A stretch of DNA of 64,000 nt from assembly GCF_004345365.1 (NCBI RefSeq), contig NZ_SLVF01000015.1:124001-188000 (forward strand), in the 5' to 3' direction. This document shows positions 19,201 to 26,383 of this stretch, piece by piece (the stretch's first letter is position 1; each line of letters starts with the position of its first letter). The notes under the pieces were generated by a model that did not search any database, was not told where the DNA came from, and saw nothing but the letters and a program-made list of their open reading frames with translations. A program made the translations under genes and the position numbers. Source of the stretch: Kribbella sp. VKM Ac-2568. Lineage in GTDB: Bacteria; Actinomycetota; Actinomycetes; Propionibacteriales; Kribbellaceae.

Positions 19201-22200
19201 CGTGTTCCGCCAGGTGCTCGACGAGTGCGACAAGGTCTACGAGGAGGAGTTCGGCGGGAGCCTGCTCGAGCTCCTGCTGACCCCGGCTGGTCCGTCGGAA
19301 GGCGTCTGGCCGACCGAGACCGCCCAGCCCGCGTTGTTCGCGTTCGAGCTCGCTCTCGCGCGGCTCTGGCAGTCCTTCGGAGTGCAGCCTGCCTTGGTGG
19401 TCGGCCACAGCGTCGGGGAGTACGCCGCACTCTGCGTGGCGGGAGCACTCTCGCTGGCAGACGGCGTACGCCTGACCGCGCAGCGTGGAGTACTCATGCA
19501 GCGCGGAACCGTCCCGGGCGCGATGGTCGCAGTACGGGCGGATGCCGATCGCGTGCGGGAGCTGGCCCAGACGCCAGGCGTGGAGATTGCCGCGGGCAAC
19601 GGTCCGCAGTCGTTCGTGCTGACCGGGACCGAGGTGATCGTCGGGCAGCTCGCCGAGCAGCTCGATCGCCTCGAGCTCAAGTGGCAGCGACTCGACGTCG
19701 ATCGCGCGTTCCACAGCTCGCTGGTCGATCCGATCCTGGCGGACTTCGCCGAGGCGGTCGCGCAGATCAAGCTCAAGCCGCTGCGGATGCCGATGGTGTC
19801 GAGCTGGTCGGGTGAGCTGCTCGAGAGCGGTACTGCGCTCGATGGTGACTACCTGGTCGGGCAGCTCCGTCAGCCGGTGTTGTTCGGCGATGCCGTCGAG
19901 GCGTTGACCGCGGCCGGATGCCGGCGGTTCCTCGAGCTCGGGCCGGACGCCGTACTGAGTCCTGCCGGTCGCCGGATCGCGCCGAACAGCACCTGGATCC
20001 CGACGCAGCGCCTCGGCCAGGACCCGGTGCTCGCGACGATGAACGGGCTGGCCGAGCTGTTCCAGCAGGGCACCGAGATCACCTGGGCGCGTGTCTATCC
20101 GGAGAGCGGCCGGGTGCCGTTGCCGACGTACCCGTTCCGCCGGGTGCACCACCCGGTCGATCCGGCGTCCCTCCGCCCGGTGGCACGGACTCAGTCGCCG
20201 GTCGTGGTGGACCGCCCGATCGAGCGGAGCGGGGCGGCGCTGAAGAAGATCCCGCTGGATCCGCCGGCGTCCAACGGCGTCGTCGCGCCGCCGGTCGAGC
20301 AGGGCGAGGTGCACGACTCGTCGCCGTTCGCGATCCCGGCCGAGGACGGCACTGACGGACGGCGACCGCAGCCCGCTGAAGAGATGGTGGCCGCCGCCGA
20401 TGGTCCTGCCGCAAACGATGCTGCAGGCAACGGTGTCGTCAACGGTGCTGGTGGCAATGGTGTTGTCAATGGGGTCGCCGGCAATGCCGTGGTGAACGGG
20501 GTCGCCGGCAACGGTGTGGTGAACGGTGCTGCTGGCAACGGCATTGCCGAGTTGCTTGCCGCTGATTACCTACAGATGCTCCCCGCGAATCGGCCGCAGG
20601 TTGGCGCGGCCGAGTTGCTGGCCGCTGACTATGTGCAGATGATGCCCGGTTCGAAGGCCTCTGCGGCAGAGAATGCGGCGGTGCAGAGGGCTGCGGAATC
20701 GCTGCTGGATGTCGAATACGTGCGGATGGTGCCTGTCGCCGCCGGTACTGCGAAGAGCGCGGTCGCTGAAGTGGACACCGAGCTGACCGATGGAGCAGCC
20801 GAAGACAAGGCAGAGTCGACGGTCGTTAGTGCGGCGGCGCGGGTTGATGCGGCGCTGAGCGCGGCTGAGCGGTACCGGGAGTCGCTGGAGGTTGTGCTTG
20901 ATCTGACAGGGGAGCAGCTCGGGCTGGATCCGTATGACCTGACGGTGGATCACACCTTCGTCGAGCTCGGCGCTGATTCGTTGTCGATGCTGCGGGTGGT
21001 CGAGGAGGTCGGACAGCGGTTCGACGTCGAGCTGGCCGTCAGCGAACTCTTCGAGGAGCTGAACACCCCGCACAAGCTGGCGTCGGCGATTGCCTCTCGC
21101 AACGTTCCGGGTGGCGAGGTGGATCCGCTCGATCTGGTGCGCACGACGACACCTGACAGGCCGCAACGAGGAGCAGAAGCCGCGGAGACCGACGCGGTGC
21201 AAGATGTTGCGCCGCAGAAGGTCGACGAGCTGGCAGCGGCGAAGACCGAGCGGGTGCCGGCCGAAGAGGTGACGCGGGACCCGCGGACGGCGCTCGCTGT
21301 TCTCGGATCCGGTCTGGCCGAGTTGGCGGCGAAGGTCGATGCCGCAGCGGCTGCGACCAGCGAGGCGGAACTTCCCGGCTCGGGCATGGCGGCGTTGATG
21401 TCGCAGCAGTTGCGGGTAGCAGGCCAGCTGGTCGACGGCGTCACCAAGCTGATGCACGAACAACTTGCCCTTTTCAACGACTCCACCTCCAAGAGCACCG
21501 CGGAGGTCGGCCCGGCAGCGGAAACACCCGCGCCGGTCGTGCCCGACGCGAAACCCGACCCAAAGCCCGAGACGGCCGAAGTGCAGGCGAAGGCGGACTC
21601 CGAGGCAAAGGCGGAGGCTGAGAAGGCCAAGCGGGACAGGGATCTGGAGTTCTGGCGAACTGTGCTCGACGGCGCGCAGCCGCTGGTCATGCCGACCGAT
21701 CGCCCGCGTCCGGCCGCCAACGACGCGCTCGCCTCGACCGTGCATCACCTGGATGCCGGCCTCGGTGATGCCGTGTTCGCCTTCAGCCGCGACCGACGCG
21801 TCAGCCCGCTGATGACGATGCTCGCCGCCGTCGGAACCGTGCTCGCCCGTTTCGCCGGGCAGGACGACATCACCGTTGGCACGGCCGCCCTCCGCCGTGC
21901 GGGCGAGACCACGAGTCAGCATTCGCTGCCGCTCCGCCTCGACCTGTCCGGCGAGCCGGATCTCGGAGAGCTGGCGCAGCGCGTCCGCGAGACCACGACC
22001 GCCGCGTTCGACCACGCGACGGTGGACCTTGCCGTCCTCGAGCAGGACCCGCTCTTCCGGGTGATCGTCGAGTTCGAGGCCGGTGACGAGCAACTCGCGC
22101 CCGGGCTCGACCTGCGCTTCCGGCTCGAGCACCACGGCGACGGCATCACCTGTGCCGCGGACTACCGCGCCGGGTTGTTCGACGAGAGCACGATCCGCCG

Positions 22201-23869
22201 ATACCTCGACTACCTGGAAGCAGTACTGCGCCGCGCGATCGCCGAGCCCAGGCGATCCCTACCCGAGCTGATGCTGCCGATCGAGTCGGACCAGGAGGCG
22301 CTCCGCGAGCTCGAAGGCGAGGCGCCGCAGGCGGTCCAGACCAGCCGGGTACGCCGGAACGCTGTGGTGGCGGGTGAGCTCAGCGGCCTGCACACGTTGT
22401 TCGAGCAGCAGGTGGCCCGCACCCCTGACGCGATCGCCCTGATCCAAGGGGATCGCGAGATCACCTACGCCGAGCTGGATCGCCGGTCGAACGCGATCGC
22501 CTGGCAGCTCGTGGATCTCGGTGTCAAGCCGGGGCAGCTCGTCGCAGTACGGGTGGCCCGCGGCGCCGAGCTCGTGGTCGGCGTACTGGCGGTGCTGAAG
22601 TCTGGCGCGGCGTATCTCCCGCTGGACGCCGGTGAGCCGGAGTCGCGGTGGGCCTTCATGGCGGCCGACGCCGGGGCGGTCGCTCTGGTCGGGGACGACG
22701 CGGCGCTGGCGGATCGCCTCGGGCTGCGACTCGTACCGGTGGCTGCCGGCGACGGAGATCCGCGCGCCAAGCAGGCTCCGCCGGTGCGGTCGGCGGCCGG
22801 TGACATTGCCTACTGCATCTACACGTCCGGTGCCACCGGCAACCCGAAGGGTGTCGCGGTCCCGCATCGCGGCCCGGTCAACCTGGTCCGGCAGTACCTG
22901 CGGACCCGTCGCTCACTGCGCACGCTGCAGTGGACCTCGTTCGGCTTCGACGTCCACGTGCAGGAGATGTTCACCGCGCTCGCATCGGGTGCCGCGCTGG
23001 TGCTGATCGGCGAGGACGACCGGTACGACCCGGACGCCGTGGTCGCGGCGCTGGCGCAGCACCAGGTGGAGCGGCTGTTCATGGCGTTCACCCCGCTGAC
23101 CGCGTTGCTCGCGACGATGCGGAAACTGCCCGAACTGCCCGCTCTGCGGGAGATCGTCGCCGGTGGCGAGGCGATGGTGCTGACCCACAAGATCAGAGAG
23201 TTCCTGGCCGCGCACCCGGACTGCACGCTCTACAACGAGTACGGCCCGACCGAGGCGTCGGTGGTCACCACGATCCACCAGGTCGACCCGGCGGAGGACC
23301 GGCCGTCGATCGGCCGCCCCATCGACGGCGTGGTGGTCCGACTGCTCGACGAGGCGCTCCGCCCGGTACCGGTCGGGGCGGTCGGTGAGATCCACCTGGG
23401 TGGTGTGGCCGTTGCTCACGGCTACCTCGGCCGGCCGGACGAGACCGAGACGGCGTTCGTACCCGACCCGGCGCATCCGGGCGGACGGCTCTACCGCAGC
23501 CGCGATCTCGGGCGCTGGCGGACGGACGGCTCGCTGGACTACCTCGGGCGCGCGGACGACCAGGTGAAGATCCGCGGCCACCGGGTGGAGCCGGGCGAGA
23601 CCGAGCACGTGCTCGCCGATCTACCCGGTGTCATCGACGCCGTGGTAGTCGCCTGCGCCGACCCGGCCGGGGACACCTGCCTGCTCGGGTACGTCGTACT
23701 CGAGGACAGCGATCCCGCAGTACTAGCGCGGTTGCTGCTGGAGTTGACCAAGGAGTTGCCGATCTACCTGGTCCCGGCCGACCTGATCCCGGTCGAGGAA
23801 CTACCGCTGGACGCCAACGGCAAGCTCGACCGCACCCAACTGCCGGACCCGGAGTGGTTGAAGGACTAG
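13265..23869 (+). CDS. Giant hybrid PKS/NRPS-like synthase with degenerate KS
   Basis: About 3534 residues in one frame, from GTG 13265 (or ATG 13274). Domain order: adenylate-forming acid ligase (about 20-590; MMTSGTTTGTPK, LNWLPLDQSGAFLLYHLLPV, GGKILRPLLK), an Ala/Glu/Asp-rich linker (640-1460) ending in a Lys-rich patch, ketosynthase fold (1462-1885), acyltransferase (1955-2260; GHSVGE with Ser 2049, and AFHS typical of malonyl specificity), repeats (2385-2490), carrier protein (2535-2610; LGADSL, Ser 2572), the C-terminal half of a condensation domain (2790-3000), and an adenylation domain (3040-3534; YTSGATGNPKG, NEYGPTEAS, terminal Lys in NGKLDR). It stops 11 residues past the last motif, with no carrier, thioesterase or reductase. 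KS active-site Cys is Trp 1614 and the first His is Asn 1747. No PPTase, MbtH, transporter or tailoring gene adjoins. Product unknown. Confidence 0.9.
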   Translation: MGAMRNGVDRPAIGTGPALMIPAGYPRDLPSALLRAARDFGTSGVVEIGPDGRETRLDFPTLLELAARILAGLRANGVRAGDPAVVHCTEPVGFFAAFWACTLGGIRPLLMAPAPEGDTTEEGRERLRKVTDLLGWTVLIGRPSDLPNDLGLPVLDPDALAGHEPTSEFHRPAADDVAVLMMTSGTTTGTPKIIQLTHRGLVEFAAGTPAMLPVRPGQTTLNWLPLDQSGAFLLYHLLPVFTGCTNIHVATEWVLANPLRWLDLMDQHRVNHSWSPNFGYRLAAAAIAGEPDRHWDLSALRSLVSGGEQITVPVMSEFLRLTNRFGVVPETFVAAWGMTETVTGITFARPGLTPNVHRVRIPPTGVVEWVDQRTPASGKVAVARPGKTRADAPGILSLVSVGAPAPGATVRIVGPNGAVQPEGRIGQLQIASARVTPGYLGNPEADRAAFPAGNWPARKWLSTGDQGFISGGQVVITGRDSDRLIVNGQNYYAHDIEAIAATAPGAVAGLVAVCGVADLESGTDRLVLFYALDPADSGPVAATTEAIRAVVLDRLGFDAQVVAVPRRHFPTTPGGKILRPLLKQRWLDCTLETAPGPYNSPYGEPVRPGATPIPDTFDEDPSERTTELPVIRLAWRRSITDSIPHPPERPTLGANRHPDPLTDPEAELAPDVDPDATAIPVETPSSAEATPAEAALSEATSESTLVEATSEAPVEATSSEATSEVAEAPTSADTTISPDASTAAAPLTGDAPATADEQAPSDTDAVDAGETAPSAGDAPDGTFFNSSAFATQHPSSSATDRPAFTTHPAQPASPEPAPGDAVPDPAAARPAPAETAAQTPAMANAEADPTAAPVPASAAAVTALEEAGEDGGTQAEDDAAPEAAADTALDAAADAEQAPAASAEADRASNSQADAPSADAAAEAESAATDAKPDEPATPQDDTATEAPATTPELTTEPATTEPATTAELVDTADQGAEPDSAEVDLAAELEQSPVTASNAGGDAVPEAAAAKSEPAESVDETPETATAGTDEVVESSAEASTAGVREAAEPAPIDAEGLAAPAPDAVLAESSDTADADAADVAGAEAADVAGAEAADVAGAELSDGTVLEAAEAEAEAPAEPAPAGSGAAVERTVGAAGGVAEAATADEPAGAGEQADEVAAPEAGIATPEVDAAAEVGEGTGLAAAEAASNSGEDVQSALVQADADDAEDVESALVNADADGAEEGAASEVDAAAAEGAEGVEQTADTAGAESGELVGPQPDAPGAEASDAVASVAAQVEAAELDVSASDAVDAEAAEAGATESDAVEVEAAEAGVAEPDSEAARADMADAGAQVSDAAVAESDEGAELTADGEGADVAESAEGAAAQADDDAVSDPEAAPADVRAGEVVLPEVADAPAEAEGVAAAGGKPAVARAVLEAADLRVVEGAGAEGSAPGADLREVGEKPAAKGEKKGGKAAKGAVAEPVAVVGLAARFPGAGSLEEFWDNLVGGVESLRRFEAEELAGGDQAFGDEELVAVSGALDDVESFDAAFFGLSDREAELTDPAQRLFLEVCQHALEHGGYAGASGRIGVFAGSGMNLYTQQNQPPDSLATRVAYRLGLTGPAIGVQAAWSSSLVAVHLACQALRSGDADLALAGAAAVHVPQATGYHASPESILSPSGHVRAFDAEADGTVGGNGVAAVLLKRLDQAVADGDTVYAVIKGSAVTNGTAADSEPGQQGQVELIERALEQAGVPAESLSYIEANATGTAADDSAEFRALATALRRHTDKVGFCTIGSVKPNIGHLDSAAGMAGLIKTVLMLQHRTLVPTINYRKPNPALPLAGSPFVIGTEVRDWEAGTPLRAGVSALDAGGTIAHVILEEPPRQIRRGDDGPVVLPISAPEPHALAELAELFRADLEHGTGHRLIDLAGTAAIGRPAHRHRLAVAGSSENELAEALATALAVEVPRGGPGPLGFAFTGQGAARRGMAAGLASRFPVFRQVLDECDKVYEEEFGGSLLELLLTPAGPSEGVWPTETAQPALFAFELALARLWQSFGVQPALVVGHSVGEYAALCVAGALSLADGVRLTAQRGVLMQRGTVPGAMVAVRADADRVRELAQTPGVEIAAGNGPQSFVLTGTEVIVGQLAEQLDRLELKWQRLDVDRAFHSSLVDPILADFAEAVAQIKLKPLRMPMVSSWSGELLESGTALDGDYLVGQLRQPVLFGDAVEALTAAGCRRFLELGPDAVLSPAGRRIAPNSTWIPTQRLGQDPVLATMNGLAELFQQGTEITWARVYPESGRVPLPTYPFRRVHHPVDPASLRPVARTQSPVVVDRPIERSGAALKKIPLDPPASNGVVAPPVEQGEVHDSSPFAIPAEDGTDGRRPQPAEEMVAAADGPAANDAAGNGVVNGAGGNGVVNGVAGNAVVNGVAGNGVVNGAAGNGIAELLAADYLQMLPANRPQVGAAELLAADYVQMMPGSKASAAENAAVQRAAESLLDVEYVRMVPVAAGTAKSAVAEVDTELTDGAAEDKAESTVVSAAARVDAALSAAERYRESLEVVLDLTGEQLGLDPYDLTVDHTFVELGADSLSMLRVVEEVGQRFDVELAVSELFEELNTPHKLASAIASRNVPGGEVDPLDLVRTTTPDRPQRGAEAAETDAVQDVAPQKVDELAAAKTERVPAEEVTRDPRTALAVLGSGLAELAAKVDAAAAATSEAELPGSGMAALMSQQLRVAGQLVDGVTKLMHEQLALFNDSTSKSTAEVGPAAETPAPVVPDAKPDPKPETAEVQAKADSEAKAEAEKAKRDRDLEFWRTVLDGAQPLVMPTDRPRPAANDALASTVHHLDAGLGDAVFAFSRDRRVSPLMTMLAAVGTVLARFAGQDDITVGTAALRRAGETTSQHSLPLRLDLSGEPDLGELAQRVRETTTAAFDHATVDLAVLEQDPLFRVIVEFEAGDEQLAPGLDLRFRLEHHGDGITCAADYRAGLFDESTIRRYLDYLEAVLRRAIAEPRRSLPELMLPIESDQEALRELEGEAPQAVQTSRVRRNAVVAGELSGLHTLFEQQVARTPDAIALIQGDREITYAELDRRSNAIAWQLVDLGVKPGQLVAVRVARGAELVVGVLAVLKSGAAYLPLDAGEPESRWAFMAADAGAVALVGDDAALADRLGLRLVPVAAGDGDPRAKQAPPVRSAAGDIAYCIYTSGATGNPKGVAVPHRGPVNLVRQYLRTRRSLRTLQWTSFGFDVHVQEMFTALASGAALVLIGEDDRYDPDAVVAALAQHQVERLFMAFTPLTALLATMRKLPELPALREIVAGGEAMVLTHKIREFLAAHPDCTLYNEYGPTEASVVTTIHQVDPAEDRPSIGRPIDGVVVRLLDEALRPVPVGAVGEIHLGGVAVAHGYLGRPDETETAFVPDPAHPGGRLYRSRDLGRWRTDGSLDYLGRADDQVKIRGHRVEPGETEHVLADLPGVIDAVVVACADPAGDTCLLGYVVLEDSDPAVLARLLLELTKELPIYLVPADLIPVEELPLDANGKLDRTQLPDPEWLKD
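15180..17657 (+). other. Acidic low-complexity linker inside the synthase (about 820 residues)
   Basis: Between the acid ligase and the KS fold the frame stays open for about 2.5 kb of sequence built almost only from Ala, Glu, Asp, Thr, Ser, Pro, Val and Gly. No hydrophobic core and no GxDS carrier motif is visible. It closes with a basic patch (EKPAAKGEKKGGKAAKG) at about residue 1445-1458. In-frame DNA repeats within it (e.g. GAGGCAACCTCCGAG copies at 15358-15440) show it grew by repeat expansion. It is predicted to be disordered. Confidence 0.85.
16501..16572 (+). repeat. 24-bp in-frame tandem repeat, three copies
   Basis: Units at 16501, 16525 and 16549, each starting TGCAGACGTCGC, encode the repeat AADVAGAE within the acidic linker. 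Only a few bases differ between copies, so the expansion is recent. Confidence 0.9.
17658..18870 (+). other. Degenerate ketosynthase domain (Cys to Trp, His to Asn)
   Basis: The fold is intact from EPVAVVGLAARFPG to AHVILEEPP. The nucleophile motif, normally VQTACSxSLVAVH in hybrid synthases, reads VQAAWSSSLVAVHLAC (TGG at 18104-18106). The EAHGTGT motif reads EANATGT (AAC at 18503-18505). The GGTNAH motif reads GGTIAH. The second catalytic His is kept (KPNIGH, His 1787). Decarboxylative condensation is therefore not expected; a structural or gatekeeping role is inference. Confidence 0.88.
20420..20733 (+). repeat. GNGVVNG repeats and three AELLAADYxQM motifs before the carrier protein
   Basis: Four to five in-frame copies of NGVVNG-type repeats (20424-20545) are followed by AELLAADYLQMLP (20546), AELLAADYVQMMPG (20607) and AESLLDVEYVRMVP (20692). 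The second set looks like a short amphipathic helix used three times, perhaps a docking element; function unknown. Confidence 0.75.
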
Positions 23870-23944
23870 CTCCTTCCCACGCCGCTCCTGTCCCGCCCAC
23901 CCGGAGTCGCCGATCCCCGCGGGGGCGTGTTGCCGCAGTACTTC

Positions 23945-24025
23945 GGTTCTGCACCGTGGACGGGGGTGAGATGTCCAGTGGCAGCCCTCCCGCAGCCACC
24001 GGCCCACCGTCCGCGGTGCAGAACC
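23945..24025. repeat. 19-bp inverted repeat with 43-bp spacer
   Basis: GGTTCTGCACCGTGGACGG (23945-23963) is the reverse complement of CCGTCCGCGGTGCAGAACC (24007-24025) with one mismatch. It lies after the synthase stop, before a second hairpin at 24031. It could form a long stem in either transcript. Confidence 0.8.
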
Positions 24026-24030
24026 CGCGT

Positions 24031-24055
24031 CGATCCTCATCCCTCCTGAGGATCG
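24031..24055. terminator. Bidirectional terminator-like hairpin
   Basis: CGATCCTCA (24031-24039) and TGAGGATCG (24047-24055) form a 9-bp stem with a 7-base loop between two convergent genes. The left arm contains the stop codon of the leftward membrane gene. Confidence 0.6.
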
Positions 24056-24438
24056 ATCACACCAACCGCTCGTCGGCGGAGCAGCGCATAGGCACTGATC
24101 ACGCAGATGAGCAGGGAATACACGGCCCAGACGGGTCCGACGTCGCCGAATTCCGGTCCGTCCCCACGGGACCCGAGTGCGACCACGGCGGTGACCGCGA
24201 CGAGCGCGATCGTTGGGCCGGTCCACCCCAGCACGCCCATCCGCACCGGGTGCTCGGCCTCGGACGAGTCGTCCGCGGCCGCTCCGGTGGTGGTGGCAGG
24301 TCCCCGCAAGGACGCGTGCAGAGCAGCGACGCCGCATGAGGCGGCGACGTTCAGTAGCAGCAGGCCCTGGCTGGAGGTTGTGGCGATGACCAGCGCGGTG
24401 AAGAAGATCGCGAAGATCAGGAGTACCGCCACGTCCAT
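24037..24438 (-). CDS. Small membrane protein of unknown function
   Basis: A 133-residue protein with an N-terminal membrane segment (DVAVLLIFAIFFTALVIATT), a second hydrophobic run (LLLLNVAASCGVAALHASL), a polar acidic loop (AAADDSSEAEHP) and two more segments (WTGPTIALVAVTAVVAL, VWAVYSLLICVISAYALL) ending in RRRAVGVIDPQEG. I do not recognise a family. It converges on the giant synthase and shares its terminator region, with no sign that it belongs to the same pathway. Confidence 0.65.
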   Translation of the reverse strand: MDVAVLLIFAIFFTALVIATTSSQGLLLLNVAASCGVAALHASLRGPATTTGAAADDSSEAEHPVRMGVLGWTGPTIALVAVTAVVALGSRGDGPEFGDVGPVWAVYSLLICVISAYALLRRRAVGVIDPQEG

Positions 24439-24459
24439 CAGGACCTGTCCCTACGGTCG

Positions 24460-24480
24460 AGCGTTGCCCCGGGCAACGCT
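24460..24480. promoter_or_regulatory. AGCGTTGCCC-C-GGGCAACGCT palindrome
   Basis: A perfect 10-bp inverted repeat with one central base, 22 bp upstream of the small membrane gene start, so a possible operator. A second perfect palindrome, CCGTGT-GA-ACACGG, is at 24739-24752. The rest of 24481-24781 shows no gene. Confidence 0.4.
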
Positions 24481-24781
24481 GGCGGACGTGCGTACCTCGG
24501 CCGTGCTGCCCGCGCGGGCGGCGGCGAGTCTCCTCGCCGCCGCTCACGCGTGCGGTCAATCCCTGGCATGCAGGGCCCCCCTGATTGCCCTCGGATGACG
24601 TGCCCCCACCCCATCCATCCGTTGCATCGGGTGAGCAGGGGTGGTCGTTACACAGTTCGCCGCAAATGGGTAAAAACTGCGCAAAGTTGCTCAAGAGGCC
24701 CTTTTCCGCACGAGAAGGTTGTGCGCTAGGGCATTGCACCGTGTGAACACGGATGCTGATGGCACCAACAGCGGCTGTTTG

Positions 24782-25750
24782 CTAACTCAGCGCGTTCACT
24801 TCCGCGACGCCGGCCACCCGGACGCCCGTCGAGGCCTGCAGGGAGTCCCAGCCGAGGCGGGCGGCGCCGAGCAGGCCGGCGTTGTCGAGTTGAGCTGGTT
24901 CGACGGTCAGGTCGGTGACGAAGGGGAGTTGCGCGAGCCGCTTCACCCAGCGCTGGACCGGGTCGAAGAGCACCGGGCCGGCCTTGGCCACGCCGCCGCC
25001 GATCACCACGGTGGTCAGGTCGACGGTGACCGCGGTGGCAACGATGCCCGCGGCAAGCGCCTGGGCGCCGTCGTCGAACATCGCCAGCGCGATCTCGTCT
25101 CCGGCCGCCGCGTCGGCCGACAGGACGGCCGCATCCACGTCCTCGTGGGCCCGCCAGCCGCGTCGCTTCGCTCGGGCGACCATCCGGGGGCCGCTCGCGT
25201 AGGTCTCGACGCAGCCGTACGAACCACAGGCGCAGGGCTCGCCGTCGAGGTCGACCACCACGTGCCCGAGGTGGGCAGCGTTGCCCGACTGGCCGAGTAG
25301 CGGCTTGCCGTCGACGACGATGCCGGCGCCGACCCCGGTGGAGACGACGATGCCGAGCAGGGTGTCGACGTTGCGCCCGGCGCCGGTCCAGTACTCGCCG
25401 AGCGCGAAGCAGTGCCCGTCCACCCCGAGCGTCACCGGTACGTCGCCGACCAGCGTGCGGACCCGGTCCACCAGCGGGAAGTTCCGCCAGCCGGCGATGT
25501 TCACCGGCGAGACCAGGCCGTGCTGCTGGTCCAGCGGTCCGGCCGAGCCGATCCCGACCGCGGCGGGATGCAGGTCGCCCTGAACGCGCCCGACCAGCTC
25601 GGCCAGTGCGGCGAACACCTGGTCCGCGCCACCCCGCGGGGTGCGGATCAGGTCCTTGGTGAGGATCTCGCCGTCGGCGGACACGATCGCGGCGGCCATC
25701 TTGGTGCCGCCGATGTCGATGCCCAGAACGGTCGCTGCCTCGTCGCTCAT
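24782..25750 (-). CDS. ROK-family sugar kinase (glucokinase/NAGK-like)
   Basis: A 322-residue ROK protein without a DNA-binding domain, so a kinase rather than a repressor. N-terminal ATP motif LGIDIGGTKMAAAIV, the catalytic region VVSTGVGAGIVVDGKPLLGQ, GHVVVDLDGE and the ROK zinc motif CACGSYGCVE are all present; the C-terminal VVIGGGVAKAGPVLFDPV closes the second ATP site. The sugar cannot be deduced. It is 9 bp after the His-rich gene, itself overlapping the GH38 gene, so it probably phosphorylates a sugar released by that mannosidase (inference). Confidence 0.88.
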   Translation of the reverse strand: MSDEAATVLGIDIGGTKMAAAIVSADGEILTKDLIRTPRGGADQVFAALAELVGRVQGDLHPAAVGIGSAGPLDQQHGLVSPVNIAGWRNFPLVDRVRTLVGDVPVTLGVDGHCFALGEYWTGAGRNVDTLLGIVVSTGVGAGIVVDGKPLLGQSGNAAHLGHVVVDLDGEPCACGSYGCVETYASGPRMVARAKRRGWRAHEDVDAAVLSADAAAGDEIALAMFDDGAQALAAGIVATAVTVDLTTVVIGGGVAKAGPVLFDPVQRWVKRLAQLPFVTDLTVEPAQLDNAGLLGAARLGWDSLQASTGVRVAGVAEVNALS

Positions 25751-25759
25751 GGTCCCCCG

Positions 25760-26383
25760 TCAGTGCCGGTGCAGATTGTCAGGTTGATTGCTGTCGCCCG
25801 GATGCTCGAGCCCGTGGACCAGCTGGACCCGCCCGTGCTGAGCGGCGTTCAGCCACCGCGCGAACGCCTCCAGTCGCGCGCTGTCCACCAACTCCGCGTG
25901 CCACCGCTCCACCGGTACGTCGGGGTCCGCCGGCGGCTCAACCCCGAGCACATCGGCCGCGTACTCCAACTGCGCCCGGCTGATGCCCACCTCCCGGCTG
26001 ACCACCTCCGCCACCCGCCGTACCGCCTCGGAACCCGCCAGCGCCGCCGCGGTAATCGACCCGACAGCGATGGCCGTCGACACATCCAACGGCTTGTCAG
26101 CAGCCGTCGGTACTTCGTCTGCGCGCCGGCGGAGCTCGTCGATGCACAGCTGTTCGGTGATCACGACCTGGGCGACCCAGCGCGTCAGCTGGCGGCCCTC
26201 CCGGCTGTCCGCTCGTGGGAGCACACAGGCAGCGTCTCCCGCGCGCAGGGCCGCCAGCCGCTCGTCCAGCAGGTCCCGCGGGACAGGCTCGCCGTTGAGA
26301 TACGCCAGTACGTCTGCGGGAGCATGCGGTGCGTGACCGTGTCCATGTCCGTGTCCATGGCCGACCTCCACGGCCGCCGTCAC
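25760..26383 (-). CDS. His-rich SurA-N-like protein in the mannosidase operon
   Basis: A 207-residue protein read from GTG 26383, which overlaps the GH38 stop (GTGA) and has GGAGATC before it. It begins with an HGHGHGHGHAPH stretch, then VLAYLNGEPVPRDLLDERL, which resembles the N-terminal helices of SurA-type chaperones, and long helical stretches to an HRH end. Homologues beside GH38/ROK genes are sometimes labelled malonyl transferase; I see no GxSxG motif to support that. A metal-binding or chaperone role is only a guess. Longer frames starting at 26554 are Arg-rich and overlap the mannosidase, so they are not used. Confidence 0.7.
   Translation of the reverse strand: MTAAVEVGHGHGHGHGHAPHAPADVLAYLNGEPVPRDLLDERLAALRAGDAACVLPRADSREGRQLTRWVAQVVITEQLCIDELRRRADEVPTAADKPLDVSTAIAVGSITAAALAGSEAVRRVAEVVSREVGISRAQLEYAADVLGVEPPADPDVPVERWHAELVDSARLEAFARWLNAAQHGRVQLVHGLEHPGDSNQPDNLHRH

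Noticed and set aside
25760..26383. Malonyl transferase function for the His-rich protein
   Set aside because: No GxSxG motif, no Gln-Gly-rich start and too short; that label seems to be a database error.
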